From NCBI GenBank assembly GCA_038321775.1, contig JBBQFI010000002.1, positions 248,001 through 312,000 of the forward strand: 64,000 nucleotides of DNA, written 5' to 3'. Shown here piece by piece: positions 35,031-42,951 of this stretch. Position 1 is the first letter of the stretch; every line of letters starts with the position of its first letter. The notes beneath the pieces were generated by a model. The model searched no databases. It was not told the DNA's origin and saw only the letters and a program-made list of their open reading frames with translations. The position numbers and the translations under genes were made by a program. This stretch comes from JBBQFI01 sp038321775. GTDB lineage: Bacteria > Verrucomicrobiota > Verrucomicrobiia > Chthoniobacterales > UBA10450.

Positions 35031-35768
35031 TCATGCGGCTATTCTATCTTCGACAACGCGGCCGTCGAACAGGTGAATGGTGCGATCGGCATGCTGCGCA
35101 AAACGGACGTCGTGTGTGACCATGCAAATCGTGGCACCGCCGGCATGCAATTCCTTCAGCAAATCCATGACGGCTTCACCATTCCGCGAATCCAGGTTTC
35201 CTGTCGGTTCGTCGGCCAGAAGGATGGCTGGTTTGCCGGCAAGCGCGCGCGCAACTGCGACACGTTGTTGTTGTCCACCAGAAAGCTGGCTGGGCAAGTG
35301 TTTCGCGCGATGGCCCATGCCCACTCTTTCGAGTGCTCCGAGCACAAACGTTTTCCGCTCGGACGAAGGCATCCCGCGATAGGTCAATGGCAACTCGACG
35401 TTTTCGAAAACGGTAAGATCGCCGATGAGATTGAAACTTTGGAAGATGAAGCCGATCTCGCGGTTACGAATGCGCGCACGTTCCGGAAACGAAAGGTTCG
35501 CAACTTCGCCGCCTTTCAACGCGTAGCTTCCATCCGATGGCGTATCGAGCAGACCAAGGATGGAAAGGAGCGTCGATTTGCCACAACCAGATGGACCGGC
35601 AATAGACATGTATTCACCCTTCCGAATATCGAGATGAATGCCGGAGAGCGCGTGAGTTTCAACTTCGTCGGTGAGAAAAACTTTCGTCACACCCTGAAGT
35701 TGAATGAGCATTTCGGCACCGTTCGTACTCGGACGGGCTACTTGCGTGGAGGTTTCGGTAGTTGGCAT
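35031..35768 (-). CDS. ABC transporter ATPase, LolD/MacB type (b)
   Basis: This is a 245-aa nucleotide-binding subunit. Walker A is GPSGCGKST at 58-66, followed by LSGGQQQRVAVARAL and the Walker B/D-loop ILLADEPTGNLDSRNGEAVMDLL, all canonical, unlike ATPase (a). A 20-residue N-terminal extension rich in Thr and Pro precedes the domain. It begins eight bases after the adaptor gene and precedes ADOP 8, matching the MacA-MacB order split over three genes. It probably energises ADOP 8 and may serve several of the orphan permeases. Confidence 0.94.
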   Translation of the reverse strand: MPTTETSTQVARPSTNGAEMLIQLQGVTKVFLTDEVETHALSGIHLDIRKGEYMSIAGPSGCGKSTLLSILGLLDTPSDGSYALKGGEVANLSFPERARIRNREIGFIFQSFNLIGDLTVFENVELPLTYRGMPSSERKTFVLGALERVGMGHRAKHLPSQLSGGQQQRVAVARALAGKPAILLADEPTGNLDSRNGEAVMDLLKELHAGGATICMVTHDVRFAQHADRTIHLFDGRVVEDRIAA

Positions 35769-35776
35769 AGTGTTAT

Positions 35777-37105
35777 TTAGTTAAGGCGAATGCGTTCGTG
35801 GGAATCCCACGCGCTGGTGTCGGATAGAATCACTTGGTCTCCCGGTTGGAGACCGTTTTGAATTTCGATGGTATTGACTGAACTGCGACCGAGTTTAACC
35901 GGCGTGCGAACTGCCTCGGAACTTCCCGAGACGATTTTGAAAAGTCCTACCGTGCTGTTGTCCTGGCCAAAAGCAGGGCGACCGACGTAAACGACATTAT
36001 TAAGACGCTCCAGCTCGATCGTTCCATCGACGCTCAGATCCGGACGCGCGCCTTTCGGCAATTGGCCATCGATCGCGACATCCACCGTCACTGTTCCCTG
36101 CTCGACGGCGGGATCGACGCGAGTGACATGACCTTCAACAACGCCGTTGCGTGTATCGATCGAAGCTTTCTGATTGATCTGAATGTCCTTTGCCTGCGTT
36201 TCGGCGATCTTGATTTGCGCTTTGAGCTTGGTCGGATCCGCGACGCGTGCGAGGTTTGTTCCCGGAATAACTCGTTGTCCAACTTCCACCGGCAATTGTT
36301 GCAGAACTCCATCCATGCCCGCGCGCACATGCAAGGCTTCAACTTGATTCTGTTTTAATTTCGCCTGCTCTGTGAGTTGATCGACCGTCGCTTGTTTTGC
36401 TGCGAGCTGCGGCTCAATCGAATTTCGAGAAAACTCAAGTCGCTTCTCTTCGATCGCATCGCGATTCTTTAGCTCTTCCGCTTTTACTTTCGAAGTTTTG
36501 TATTGCAGATCGGCGATCAAACCATCCTTCTGCAACTTATCGTTAGTCTCACACTCCATCTTCGCCTGTTCGTACTCGGAGTGAACTTGCGCGGAGCTCG
36601 ATTCCTGCTGCAAAACTTCGCGCTGCAAAGTCGCACGCAAAGTCGTTAATTCCGCTTCCCCGCCTTTCGCCTGCAATTCGGCGTCATGCGCGGCCTGCTC
36701 GAGTTCCGGACTCGTGAGTTCGAGTAAGACCGTGTCTTTCGTTACTTTGGCACCGGGGCGAACGACAATTTTTTCCACGCGACCTTCTGTGTTCGTGGCA
36801 ATCCATTGAATATCTTCTGGAACGAGCGTTCCAAGACCGCGTACTTGTCGAAGCATCGGCCCGCGTTTCACGGTATCGATCCAAACCGTGGAGCGATCGA
36901 CGCTCGGCACTGCTGGTTTCAAACGCGACAACAACACCGTCACCAGAATCAAACCGAGCGCCGAGCCCGCGATGATCAGGATCCGGCGTTTGCGTTTTTT
37001 TCGAGCAACATCAGGACGCGGAACATCCATCGTAGAGCTGCCCGGGGTAAAGCCGCTCGGACGCACAATAGTATTCTCCGCTTTCGCTTCCAAGCCTTGA
37101 TGCAT
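35777..37105 (-). CDS. MacA/HlyD-type periplasmic adaptor protein
   Basis: This is a membrane-fusion protein of 442 aa that would link the inner-membrane permease to an outer-membrane channel. A basic cytoplasmic stretch is followed by one helix (RILIIAGSALGLILVTVLLSRL, about 41-62). Then come a lipoyl-like half (GRVEKIVVRPGAKVTKDTVLLEL), a long alpha-helical hairpin rich in Glu, Gln and Lys (about 140-255), the second lipoyl half (VRAGMDGVLQQLPVEVGQRVIPG) and beta-barrel domains. No outer-membrane TolC gene is in the window. ATG at 37105 is used; an internal Met 25 codons in is possible. It is second gene after the sigma-54 promoter. Confidence 0.9.
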   Translation of the reverse strand: MHQGLEAKAENTIVRPSGFTPGSSTMDVPRPDVARKKRKRRILIIAGSALGLILVTVLLSRLKPAVPSVDRSTVWIDTVKRGPMLRQVRGLGTLVPEDIQWIATNTEGRVEKIVVRPGAKVTKDTVLLELTSPELEQAAHDAELQAKGGEAELTTLRATLQREVLQQESSSAQVHSEYEQAKMECETNDKLQKDGLIADLQYKTSKVKAEELKNRDAIEEKRLEFSRNSIEPQLAAKQATVDQLTEQAKLKQNQVEALHVRAGMDGVLQQLPVEVGQRVIPGTNLARVADPTKLKAQIKIAETQAKDIQINQKASIDTRNGVVEGHVTRVDPAVEQGTVTVDVAIDGQLPKGARPDLSVDGTIELERLNNVVYVGRPAFGQDNSTVGLFKIVSGSSEAVRTPVKLGRSSVNTIEIQNGLQPGDQVILSDTSAWDSHERIRLN

Positions 37106-37123
37106 CGCTCGAGTTTTTCTGGT

Positions 37124-37390
37124 TTAAGCCGCGCCGATCACGCGCACAAAATGAGCGAGTGCGCTGACGTTCATTAGCAAAGCCATCGCTGCGGTAAAAG
37201 CGATGACGGCGAAAAATGCGCCTTCCTCGGCAAAGCTCTGTCGAGCTTCGTCCTTGAAATAATCATCGCTGATCTGGCGAAACGAATGCGCATTAGCGAT
37301 GCGTTTCGCGCAGCAACCGTTCAACCCGCTAAGGGCGATCGCGGTGTAGTTGTAATCGGTCTTCGGGGATTTCGTTAGGTTCGGTTTCAT
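37124..37390 (-). CDS. small unknown membrane protein downstream of the sigma-54 promoter
   Basis: I do not recognise a family. The 88-aa protein (start at 37390, preceded by purine-rich AAAGAAGAAA; an ATG at 37423 would add 11 residues) has a Cys pair (GLNGCCAKR), the segment HSFRQISDDYFKDEARQSF and one C-terminal helix (FFAVIAFTAAMALLMNVSALAHFVRVI). It is the first gene behind the sigma-54 promoter and 18 bases before the adaptor gene, so it probably belongs to the export unit or its regulation. Confidence 0.6.
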   Translation of the reverse strand: MKPNLTKSPKTDYNYTAIALSGLNGCCAKRIANAHSFRQISDDYFKDEARQSFAEEGAFFAVIAFTAAMALLMNVSALAHFVRVIGAA

Positions 37391-37473
37391 TTTCTTCTTT
37401 CGCTTGTTTCCTTTGAGATGCATTCCGCATCGACATTGGATTCAAAATTTTTCTCTTCTTATGCCGCCCTATT

Positions 37474-37489
37474 TGCAATGCCCGTGCCA
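37474..37489 (-). promoter_or_regulatory. sigma-54 (RpoN) promoter of the ADOP/export operon
   Basis: Read on the minus strand the sequence is TGGCACGGGCATTGCA, which matches the RpoN consensus TGGCACG-N4-TTGCA at every fixed base: GG at 37488-37487 and GC at 37476-37475, the obligatory 10-base spacing. Transcription would start near 37463, 40-70 bases before the small membrane gene, and run into the adaptor, ATPase and permease genes. The adjacent NtrC-type regulator is the natural activator. No clear enhancer palindrome was found upstream. Confidence 0.85.
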
Positions 37490-37606
37490 CCGATTTAACA
37501 AAGTCACAAGTTCCTGAATATCTTATCATTACGTTGCGTGTCTTTTACAACACCCCAGCGAAGAAACGCCAGTAGTGGGATTATGCCGTCCCGCTTTCGG
37601 GATGGA

Positions 37607-37670
37607 ATGTGGGAGCGGCCTTAGCGCTGCGACTGGTTGAAAAATCGGGGCGCTGAGGCCCCTCCCACAT
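37607..37670. repeat. large imperfect inverted repeat upstream of the sigma-54 promoter
   Basis: Two 21-base arms (37607-37627 and 37650-37670, two mismatches) with the ends ATGTGGGAG and CTCCCACAT form a long hairpin with a 22-base loop. A small hairpin CCCGCTTTCGGG lies just before it (37590-37601). The type differs from the other repeats here. It lies between the kinase stop and the export operon promoter, where it could act as a terminator or simply be an inserted repeat. Confidence 0.7.
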
Positions 37671-37679
37671 TACATTTGC

Positions 37680-39014
37680 CTAACGAGGCAAACGCAGGAG
37701 CGCTTCGGAACCGCGACCGCTGTGGCGCTTTTCCAAAGTGAGTGAACCGCCGTGCGCTTCCGCAATTTGGCGACTCAGCGCAAGTCCAATTCCCGAACCA
37801 CCTGGTTTCGTTGTGAAAAACGGAACGAATAGATTCGTTGGATTCATTACGCCTGGACCTTCGTCCTGCACAAACAGTTCGATACAATCGCCCGCTTCAC
37901 GCCAGCCGACCGCAACGGTACCTCCCGTTTCCACCGATGCATCCACAGCGTTGTGCAAAATATTGATGAGCAATTGTTCGATCTGCGCAGGATCTGCCCC
38001 AAGAGGGATCTCCGGAGAAGGCAAAACCCGAACCGGCAAGCGCGTTTCCAAAGTCGCTACCCGCCTAACGAGTTCACCGAGATCGAAACTTTCCTTTTGC
38101 GGTGGAGGCAATCGCGCCAGACGCGCGTACGCCTGCATAAAGCGACTGAGCGATTCCGCGCGCGTCGCAATCACGTTCAAACCGCTGCGCGCATCATCCC
38201 GCCAATCGAGCGGAGGCGGATCACGCAGAATCAAATTCTCCAAACTGCCGGCGATCGATTTAATTGGCGCGAGAGAATTATTCATTTCATGCCCGAGCAC
38301 ACGAACGAGACGTTGCCAGGCGTTGCGTTCTTCTTCACGCAGCGTTCGGCTCAGATCCGTCAGCACAACCAATTCATGCGGTAACCCGCGCTCACGAAAT
38401 GTGCTGCGTCGGACACCCCAGCGCCCCGAACCGCCGGGAAAGCTCAGCGTCAATGGTGCATCAACATTCGCATCACACGCCGCGGCCAATCCTAATTCGC
38501 CCGCCCTGCGTCCCAGTAATTTATCCATTGGCCGACCGAGCAAATTTTCCCCCGCCCGATTGACGAGACGCAGCCGACGATCAGGATCGAAAGTAAAAAC
38601 CGCGACATCGATCTCTGTCATGACCGTCCGCAAAAGCGCGGTCGCTTCAAATGCGCCGAGACGCTGCAACCGCAAAGTCTCGCCAAGCGCGTTGACCTCG
38701 ATTAGCGCTTCGCCCAGAGCATCGTCTTCGCGGGCGCCGCGCGCGCGAATCGAATAATCGCCTTCGCGCAACGCGGCGAGCAGGTTCGTCATCGTTTGCA
38801 GTGGACGAATGACATGCTCGCGGCTGCTGAGAATAAAACCGAAACCGAAACCGCCAATGAGCAACGTGAGCGTCCATTGTACTTTCGCGCTGTGATCGCC
38901 AAACCAAATGAGCGCGAGGGCGACAATGATCGCGGGCGCCGCCGACGCCACGGTCAGCCAGGTCAATCGTCCTTCGTAGGACCACTGTCGCCGGCGTTTC
39001 CCGCGTTTGGTCAT
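37680..39014 (-). CDS. NtrY-like sensor histidine kinase
   Basis: This is a 444-aa membrane kinase partnering the NtrC-type regulator encoded 30 bases upstream. Two helices (about 18-38 and 46-64) enclose only a short loop, suggesting it senses membrane or cytoplasmic signals rather than a periplasmic ligand. A HAMP region (about 65-115) and a PAS domain (about 120-225) follow. The H-box is GHEMNNSLAPI with His242. The N-box LLINILHNAVDAS and G-boxes DEGPGV and GSGIGLALS complete the ATPase domain. The stop codon TAG is supplied by a GCCTAACGAG site on the plus strand at 37678-37687. Confidence 0.92.
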   Translation of the reverse strand: MTKRGKRRRQWSYEGRLTWLTVASAAPAIIVALALIWFGDHSAKVQWTLTLLIGGFGFGFILSSREHVIRPLQTMTNLLAALREGDYSIRARGAREDDALGEALIEVNALGETLRLQRLGAFEATALLRTVMTEIDVAVFTFDPDRRLRLVNRAGENLLGRPMDKLLGRRAGELGLAAACDANVDAPLTLSFPGGSGRWGVRRSTFRERGLPHELVVLTDLSRTLREEERNAWQRLVRVLGHEMNNSLAPIKSIAGSLENLILRDPPPLDWRDDARSGLNVIATRAESLSRFMQAYARLARLPPPQKESFDLGELVRRVATLETRLPVRVLPSPEIPLGADPAQIEQLLINILHNAVDASVETGGTVAVGWREAGDCIELFVQDEGPGVMNPTNLFVPFFTTKPGGSGIGLALSRQIAEAHGGSLTLEKRHSGRGSEALLRLPR

Positions 39015-39044
39015 TCCGAATTCGCGATCCGCAGTTTGAAAAAA

Positions 39045-40394
39045 CTACAGTCCATATTGCTGAAGCCGTCGATAGAAAGCGCTCCGGCTCAACCCCAGTG
39101 CTTCCGCAGCCTTGCGCGCGTTTCCGTCATGACGAGCCAGCGCTTTTTTGATTAAAAACGCTTCCACCTCCTCCAGGCTCATGTCTTCGAGACGCGTTGA
39201 ATCTTCGCGGCCACTCGTTAGGCCGAGATCGTTTGCCTTCACGTGCGATCCCTGCACCATGAGGACAGCCCGTTCGATCACGTGATCCAGTTCGCGCACG
39301 TTTCCAGGAAATTGATGTTTCATGAGAAGATCGCGCGCTGATTCGTCGAACCCGGCCAATGTTTTCGCGTAACGTTTCGTGTGCTGCCGCAGAAAATTGT
39401 TCGCCAGCGGCATAATGTCGTCGCGTCGCTCGCGCAAAGGCGGCAGCTCAATCTCGATCGTGTTTAGGCGAAAAAGCAGATCCTGACGAAAACGACCTGC
39501 GGCGACCTCTTCGTGCAAATTGGAATTCGTCGCCGAAATGATTCGGACATTTGAATGCAAAGTCTTCGACGAACCGACGCGCTCGAACTCGCCCGTCTCA
39601 ATCATGCGCAGCAATTTCGCCTGCTGGTTAAGCGGGATATTCGCGATCTCATCCATGAATAGTGTGCTTTCGTCCGCCAACTCGAAACGTCCCGCGCGAT
39701 CCGTCTTCGCGTCGGTGAAAGCTCCTTTCACGTGACCGAAAAGTTCGCTCTCGAAAATTCCTTCCGACAAACCGCCCATGTTCACCGTGATCATGCTGTG
39801 CGAACCGCGCGGCGAAAGCGCGTGCAGCGCCTGCGCGACAAGTCCTTTACCAGTTCCATTTTCACCGGTGATCAAAACGTTCGCATCCGACGGCGCGACG
39901 CGCGAAATCATTTCCATCACCGGCCGCATGCTCGGCGCTTCCGCGATGAGATTCGGCGCGCCGCCGCGCAACAATTGATTGGCCGCTTCGAGCCGCCGGC
40001 CCTTGCGCAAAGCCGAGGAGAGTTCGATCTGCGTGCGCACAATTGCGAGCAGCCTCTCGTTGTCCCACGGTTTCGGAACGAAATCGCGCGCGCCGAGTTT
40101 CATCGCCTCCACCGCCAGATCAATCGTCGCCCACGCCGTCATGACGACGATCGGAAGTGTGTTATCGAGCGCTTGAATGCGCGGAATCACTTCCAATCCT
40201 TCCTGACCCGAAGTCGTATCGCGCGTATAATTCAAATCCATCATGAGCAGCGAATACTCGCGCTTCTCCAGCGCGGCGAAGACTCCAGCGAGCGACGTGA
40301 CTGCATCCATCTGATAGCCCTCGGGCTTGAGCAGAATGCGGAGCGCTTCCAACACGTCCTTCTGGTCGTCGGCGATTAGAATTCTTTTACTCAC
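39045..40394 (-). CDS. NtrC-family sigma-54-dependent response regulator
   Basis: This is a 449-aa activator. The receiver domain (1-125) has acidic residues DD at 9-10 and the phospho-acceptor Asp53. The AAA+ domain (about 145-380) has Walker A GENGTGKG and Walker B STLFMDEI. The sigma-54 contact loop reads GAFTDA, a variant of GAFTGA seen in part of the family. The C-terminal Fis-type helix-turn-helix is NARKAAEALGLSRSAFYRRLQ. It precedes the kinase gene on the same strand. A sigma-54 promoter lies 1.5 kb beyond, before the export genes, making that operon the likely target. Confidence 0.94.
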   Translation of the reverse strand: MSKRILIADDQKDVLEALRILLKPEGYQMDAVTSLAGVFAALEKREYSLLMMDLNYTRDTTSGQEGLEVIPRIQALDNTLPIVVMTAWATIDLAVEAMKLGARDFVPKPWDNERLLAIVRTQIELSSALRKGRRLEAANQLLRGGAPNLIAEAPSMRPVMEMISRVAPSDANVLITGENGTGKGLVAQALHALSPRGSHSMITVNMGGLSEGIFESELFGHVKGAFTDAKTDRAGRFELADESTLFMDEIANIPLNQQAKLLRMIETGEFERVGSSKTLHSNVRIISATNSNLHEEVAAGRFRQDLLFRLNTIEIELPPLRERRDDIMPLANNFLRQHTKRYAKTLAGFDESARDLLMKHQFPGNVRELDHVIERAVLMVQGSHVKANDLGLTSGREDSTRLEDMSLEEVEAFLIKKALARHDGNARKAAEALGLSRSAFYRRLQQYGL

Positions 40395-40487
40395 GCGCTG
40401 AATCTCAACCGCGTTTCTCGCGCAAAGTCAATTTTACCTAGCACGCGACACTCTTGCCTAACGAGTGACCCGGTCGCAAATGCAGGT

Positions 40488-40515
40488 TTGCCTCTCCTCG
40501 CGCCGTATTCATAAT
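40488..40515 (+). promoter_or_regulatory. possible sigma-70-type promoter of the octahaem cytochrome gene
   Basis: TTGCCT at 40488-40493 and CATAAT at 40510-40515 are separated by 16 bases and lie 27 bases before the ATG at 40542. The match is moderate, and promoter consensus in this phylum is poorly known. A GCCTAACGAG site (40456-40465) lies just upstream, one of the few intergenic copies. Confidence 0.3.
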
Positions 40516-40541
40516 ATGCGTCGACTTAATTGGGCAAACTT

Positions 40542-42422
40542 ATGCCGAGAATTTCTCGAAGCTGGTTAAATGGGCTGCTTATCATCGCCACGATCGCGGG
40601 TGCTGGTGCACTCACTCTTTTTTCTCTCCGCGATTCTCAACGCGACGCCCGCGCGCCAGACAATCGTCCGGTCCAGTCGAAAATTGGCAACTACATGACG
40701 TCAAACACCTGCCGCTCATGCCACCCGGGTAATTACGCCAGCTGGCATGCTTCGTTTCATCGCACCATGACGCAGGTGGCGACAACGAACACTTTGCCTA
40801 ACGACATGGACAAAGTTGCATTTCACTTCAACGGCAAGGAATACAAAGTCGAACAGCGGGGTGATTCCTATTTTGTGCGCACGCGCGGCAAAGGCGAGAC
40901 CTTCGGTGAAGCAAAGCAGGTCGTGCTCGTGACCGGTTCCCACAATTTGCAGGTCCCGTGGCTTGAAACCGGTGAAGGCCGCACCCTCGAGCAATTCCCT
41001 TTCGGCTACATCGTCGCTGAAAAAATGTGGGCGCCGGTCAGTGAGACGTTCCTTATGCCGCCTGAGGTCAAAGAGTATTACTCGATCGGAGCCTGGAATG
41101 GCGCCTGCATGGATTGCCACGTAACACAGGGACAATCGAAATTTGTCGACGGCAACAAATGGGATTCGCACGTCGCCGAGTTCGGCATCGCTTGCGAAGC
41201 GTGTCACAGCGAGGGACGCGAACATATCGAACGGAACCGCGATCCCATCCGCCGTTTCAAAATTCACCTAACGAGTAAAACCGATGCGACCATTACGAAT
41301 CCTTCAAAATTGAAAGGACCGGAATCCGCGCTCGCTTGCGGTCAATGCCACAGCATCTGGGCCTTCAATAACATGACGGACAAAATCGATTTCAATCATC
41401 ACGGCGCAGCCTTCCGGCCCGGCGAAAATCAGCTGGTCCAGCGTTTTGTCGTGCAACCGAATGCGCCCGATCACAGCGAACAAAAAGATTTCATTCGCAA
41501 AACGGAACCGGACTTTTTCCAGAATCGTTTTTGGGAAGACGGAATGATTCGCGTGACCGGCCGGGAATTTAATGGCACGCAGGCTTCACCTTGTTTTCGC
41601 GGCGGCGAATTTTCCTGCATCTCCTGCCACGAAATGCATCTTGATTCGCCTAACGACTCGACTTTGCAACGCTGGACCCATCACGCGCAGTTAAAACCGA
41701 AAATGGATGGCGACACGGCGTGCCTGCAGTGTCACCAGAAAATGGCCCCGGAAATCGCGGAACACACACATCACGCGTCAGATTCTGAGGGCAGCCGTTG
41801 TTACAATTGTCACATGCCGCGCACGACTTTTGGACTGCTCCACGCCATGCGCAGCCATCAGGTTTCATCGCCGACGGTTCAGGAAAGCGTCACCTATGGT
41901 CGGCCAAATGCGTGCAATCTTTGTCATCTCGACAAAACGCTCGCCTGGACGGCGCAGAAATTAAACGCCTGGTACAAGGAACCGATACCGGAATTGTCGA
42001 GCGAGGATCAGACGATCTCCGCGGCCGCGCAATGGATTATCAAAGGCGACGCTGGTCAGCGCGTGCTCATCGCGTGGGGAATGGGTTGGGAACCGGCGCA
42101 AAAAATTTCCGGACGCGATTGGCTTTATCCTTATTTGATTTACAGCATGACCGATTCGTACGCGGCCATCCGCTTCGATGCCTGGAAGTCTTTGCAAACG
42201 TTGCCCGGTTTCACCGATTTTTCGTTCACCTATACGGAAGATGCTCATTCCCTGAACGAATCCGCGCAACGCGCTTACGAAAAATGGTTGCAACGGGTGC
42301 GCAATCTCTCTCCACTTTTCCCTGCGGAAACGTTGCTGGAGAAGAATGGTGATTTTCAACGAAACGTTTTTCAAAAACTGCGCATGGAGCGCGATGAGAA
42401 ACCGATTTTGCTCGCCGAATGA
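40542..42422 (+). CDS. octahaem c-type cytochrome, membrane anchored
   Basis: This is a 626-aa exported multihaem cytochrome. An N-terminal signal/anchor (SWLNGLLIIATIAGAGALTLF) precedes eight CXXCH haem sites: CRSCH, CMDCH, CEACH, CGQCH, CISCH, CLQCH, CYNCH and CNLCH, spread from about residue 57 to 465. After the last haem a roughly 150-residue helical domain with no haem follows. It probably acts in periplasmic electron transfer; specific nitrogen or sulfur chemistry cannot be assigned, and haem spacing does not clearly match hydroxylamine oxidoreductase. ATG at 42 bases into line 40501 is preferred to a TTG four codons earlier. Three GCCTAACGA-type sites lie inside. Confidence 0.85.
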   Translation: MPRISRSWLNGLLIIATIAGAGALTLFSLRDSQRDARAPDNRPVQSKIGNYMTSNTCRSCHPGNYASWHASFHRTMTQVATTNTLPNDMDKVAFHFNGKEYKVEQRGDSYFVRTRGKGETFGEAKQVVLVTGSHNLQVPWLETGEGRTLEQFPFGYIVAEKMWAPVSETFLMPPEVKEYYSIGAWNGACMDCHVTQGQSKFVDGNKWDSHVAEFGIACEACHSEGREHIERNRDPIRRFKIHLTSKTDATITNPSKLKGPESALACGQCHSIWAFNNMTDKIDFNHHGAAFRPGENQLVQRFVVQPNAPDHSEQKDFIRKTEPDFFQNRFWEDGMIRVTGREFNGTQASPCFRGGEFSCISCHEMHLDSPNDSTLQRWTHHAQLKPKMDGDTACLQCHQKMAPEIAEHTHHASDSEGSRCYNCHMPRTTFGLLHAMRSHQVSSPTVQESVTYGRPNACNLCHLDKTLAWTAQKLNAWYKEPIPELSSEDQTISAAAQWIIKGDAGQRVLIAWGMGWEPAQKISGRDWLYPYLIYSMTDSYAAIRFDAWKSLQTLPGFTDFSFTYTEDAHSLNESAQRAYEKWLQRVRNLSPLFPAETLLEKNGDFQRNVFQKLRMERDEKPILLAE

Positions 42423-42494
42423 AATTTTCTCCATTCGGATTTTGTTCGTTGCCACAACCAGATCGAGGAATGGAAACAACGAAAGTTGCACTTG

Positions 42495-42522
42495 AGAGGT
42501 TTCTCGCTTTGCCCAGAATGAC
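42495..42522. repeat. fragment of a GTCATTCTGAGC-type intergenic repeat
   Basis: The gap between the cytochrome gene and the next membrane gene contains TTTCTCGCTTTGCCCAGAAT followed by GAC, which resembles one arm of the repeat at 52572-52645 (GCTCAGAATGAC). Only one arm is recognisable, so this is probably a decayed copy. Confidence 0.35.
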
Positions 42523-42540
42523 GGGCGCTTCGATTTCACT

Positions 42541-42951
42541 ATGACTACTGCCGCTCGACAAATTCGCTTTGGTTGGTGGTCGCTTTTCTTTTTCGTGTGT
42601 GTCGGCATCACGCTCGAGACGTTGCATGGCTTCAAAAGCGGCTGGTATCTCGATGTCGGAAACGAGGTCCGGCGTCTCATGTTTACCCTGGGGCACGCGC
42701 ATGGCACCGCCCTGGCCCTGATCAATATCGCGGCTGGCCTAACGAGTCGAAGCCTCGCCAATGGTGAGATGCGTCCTTCGACTTCGTTCTCGCTGATTTG
42801 GGCGACGGTGCTCATCCCCGGCGGATTTTTTTTGGGTGGACTTGTGACTTACGGCGGCGATCCGGGTTTGGGCGTTTGGTTGGTGCCGATCGGAGCGCTC
42901 TTGCTCCTTTACGCCGTCGGGCGCTTCGCGTTGGATCTTCCGAAAAAATGA
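42541..42951 (+). CDS. unknown four-helix membrane protein
   Basis: The 136-aa protein has hydrophobic segments at about 11-28, 46-68, 83-105 and 111-128. The first loop includes LHGFKSGWYLDVGNEVRRLMFTLGHAHG, whose His and acidic residues could bind a metal or haem, though no known motif is recognised. It follows the octahaem cytochrome gene on the same strand, and its stop overlaps the S9 peptidase start (ATGA), so it is cotranscribed with the peptidases. A GCCTAACGAG site encodes Leu-Thr-Ser. Confidence 0.75.
   Translation: MTTAARQIRFGWWSLFFFVCVGITLETLHGFKSGWYLDVGNEVRRLMFTLGHAHGTALALINIAAGLTSRSLANGEMRPSTSFSLIWATVLIPGGFFLGGLVTYGGDPGLGVWLVPIGALLLLYAVGRFALDLPKK

Noticed and set aside
42798..42947. 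50-codon N-terminal extension of the S9 peptidase
   Set aside because: It lies inside the preceding membrane gene, while the internal ATG at 42948 begins a clear signal peptide.
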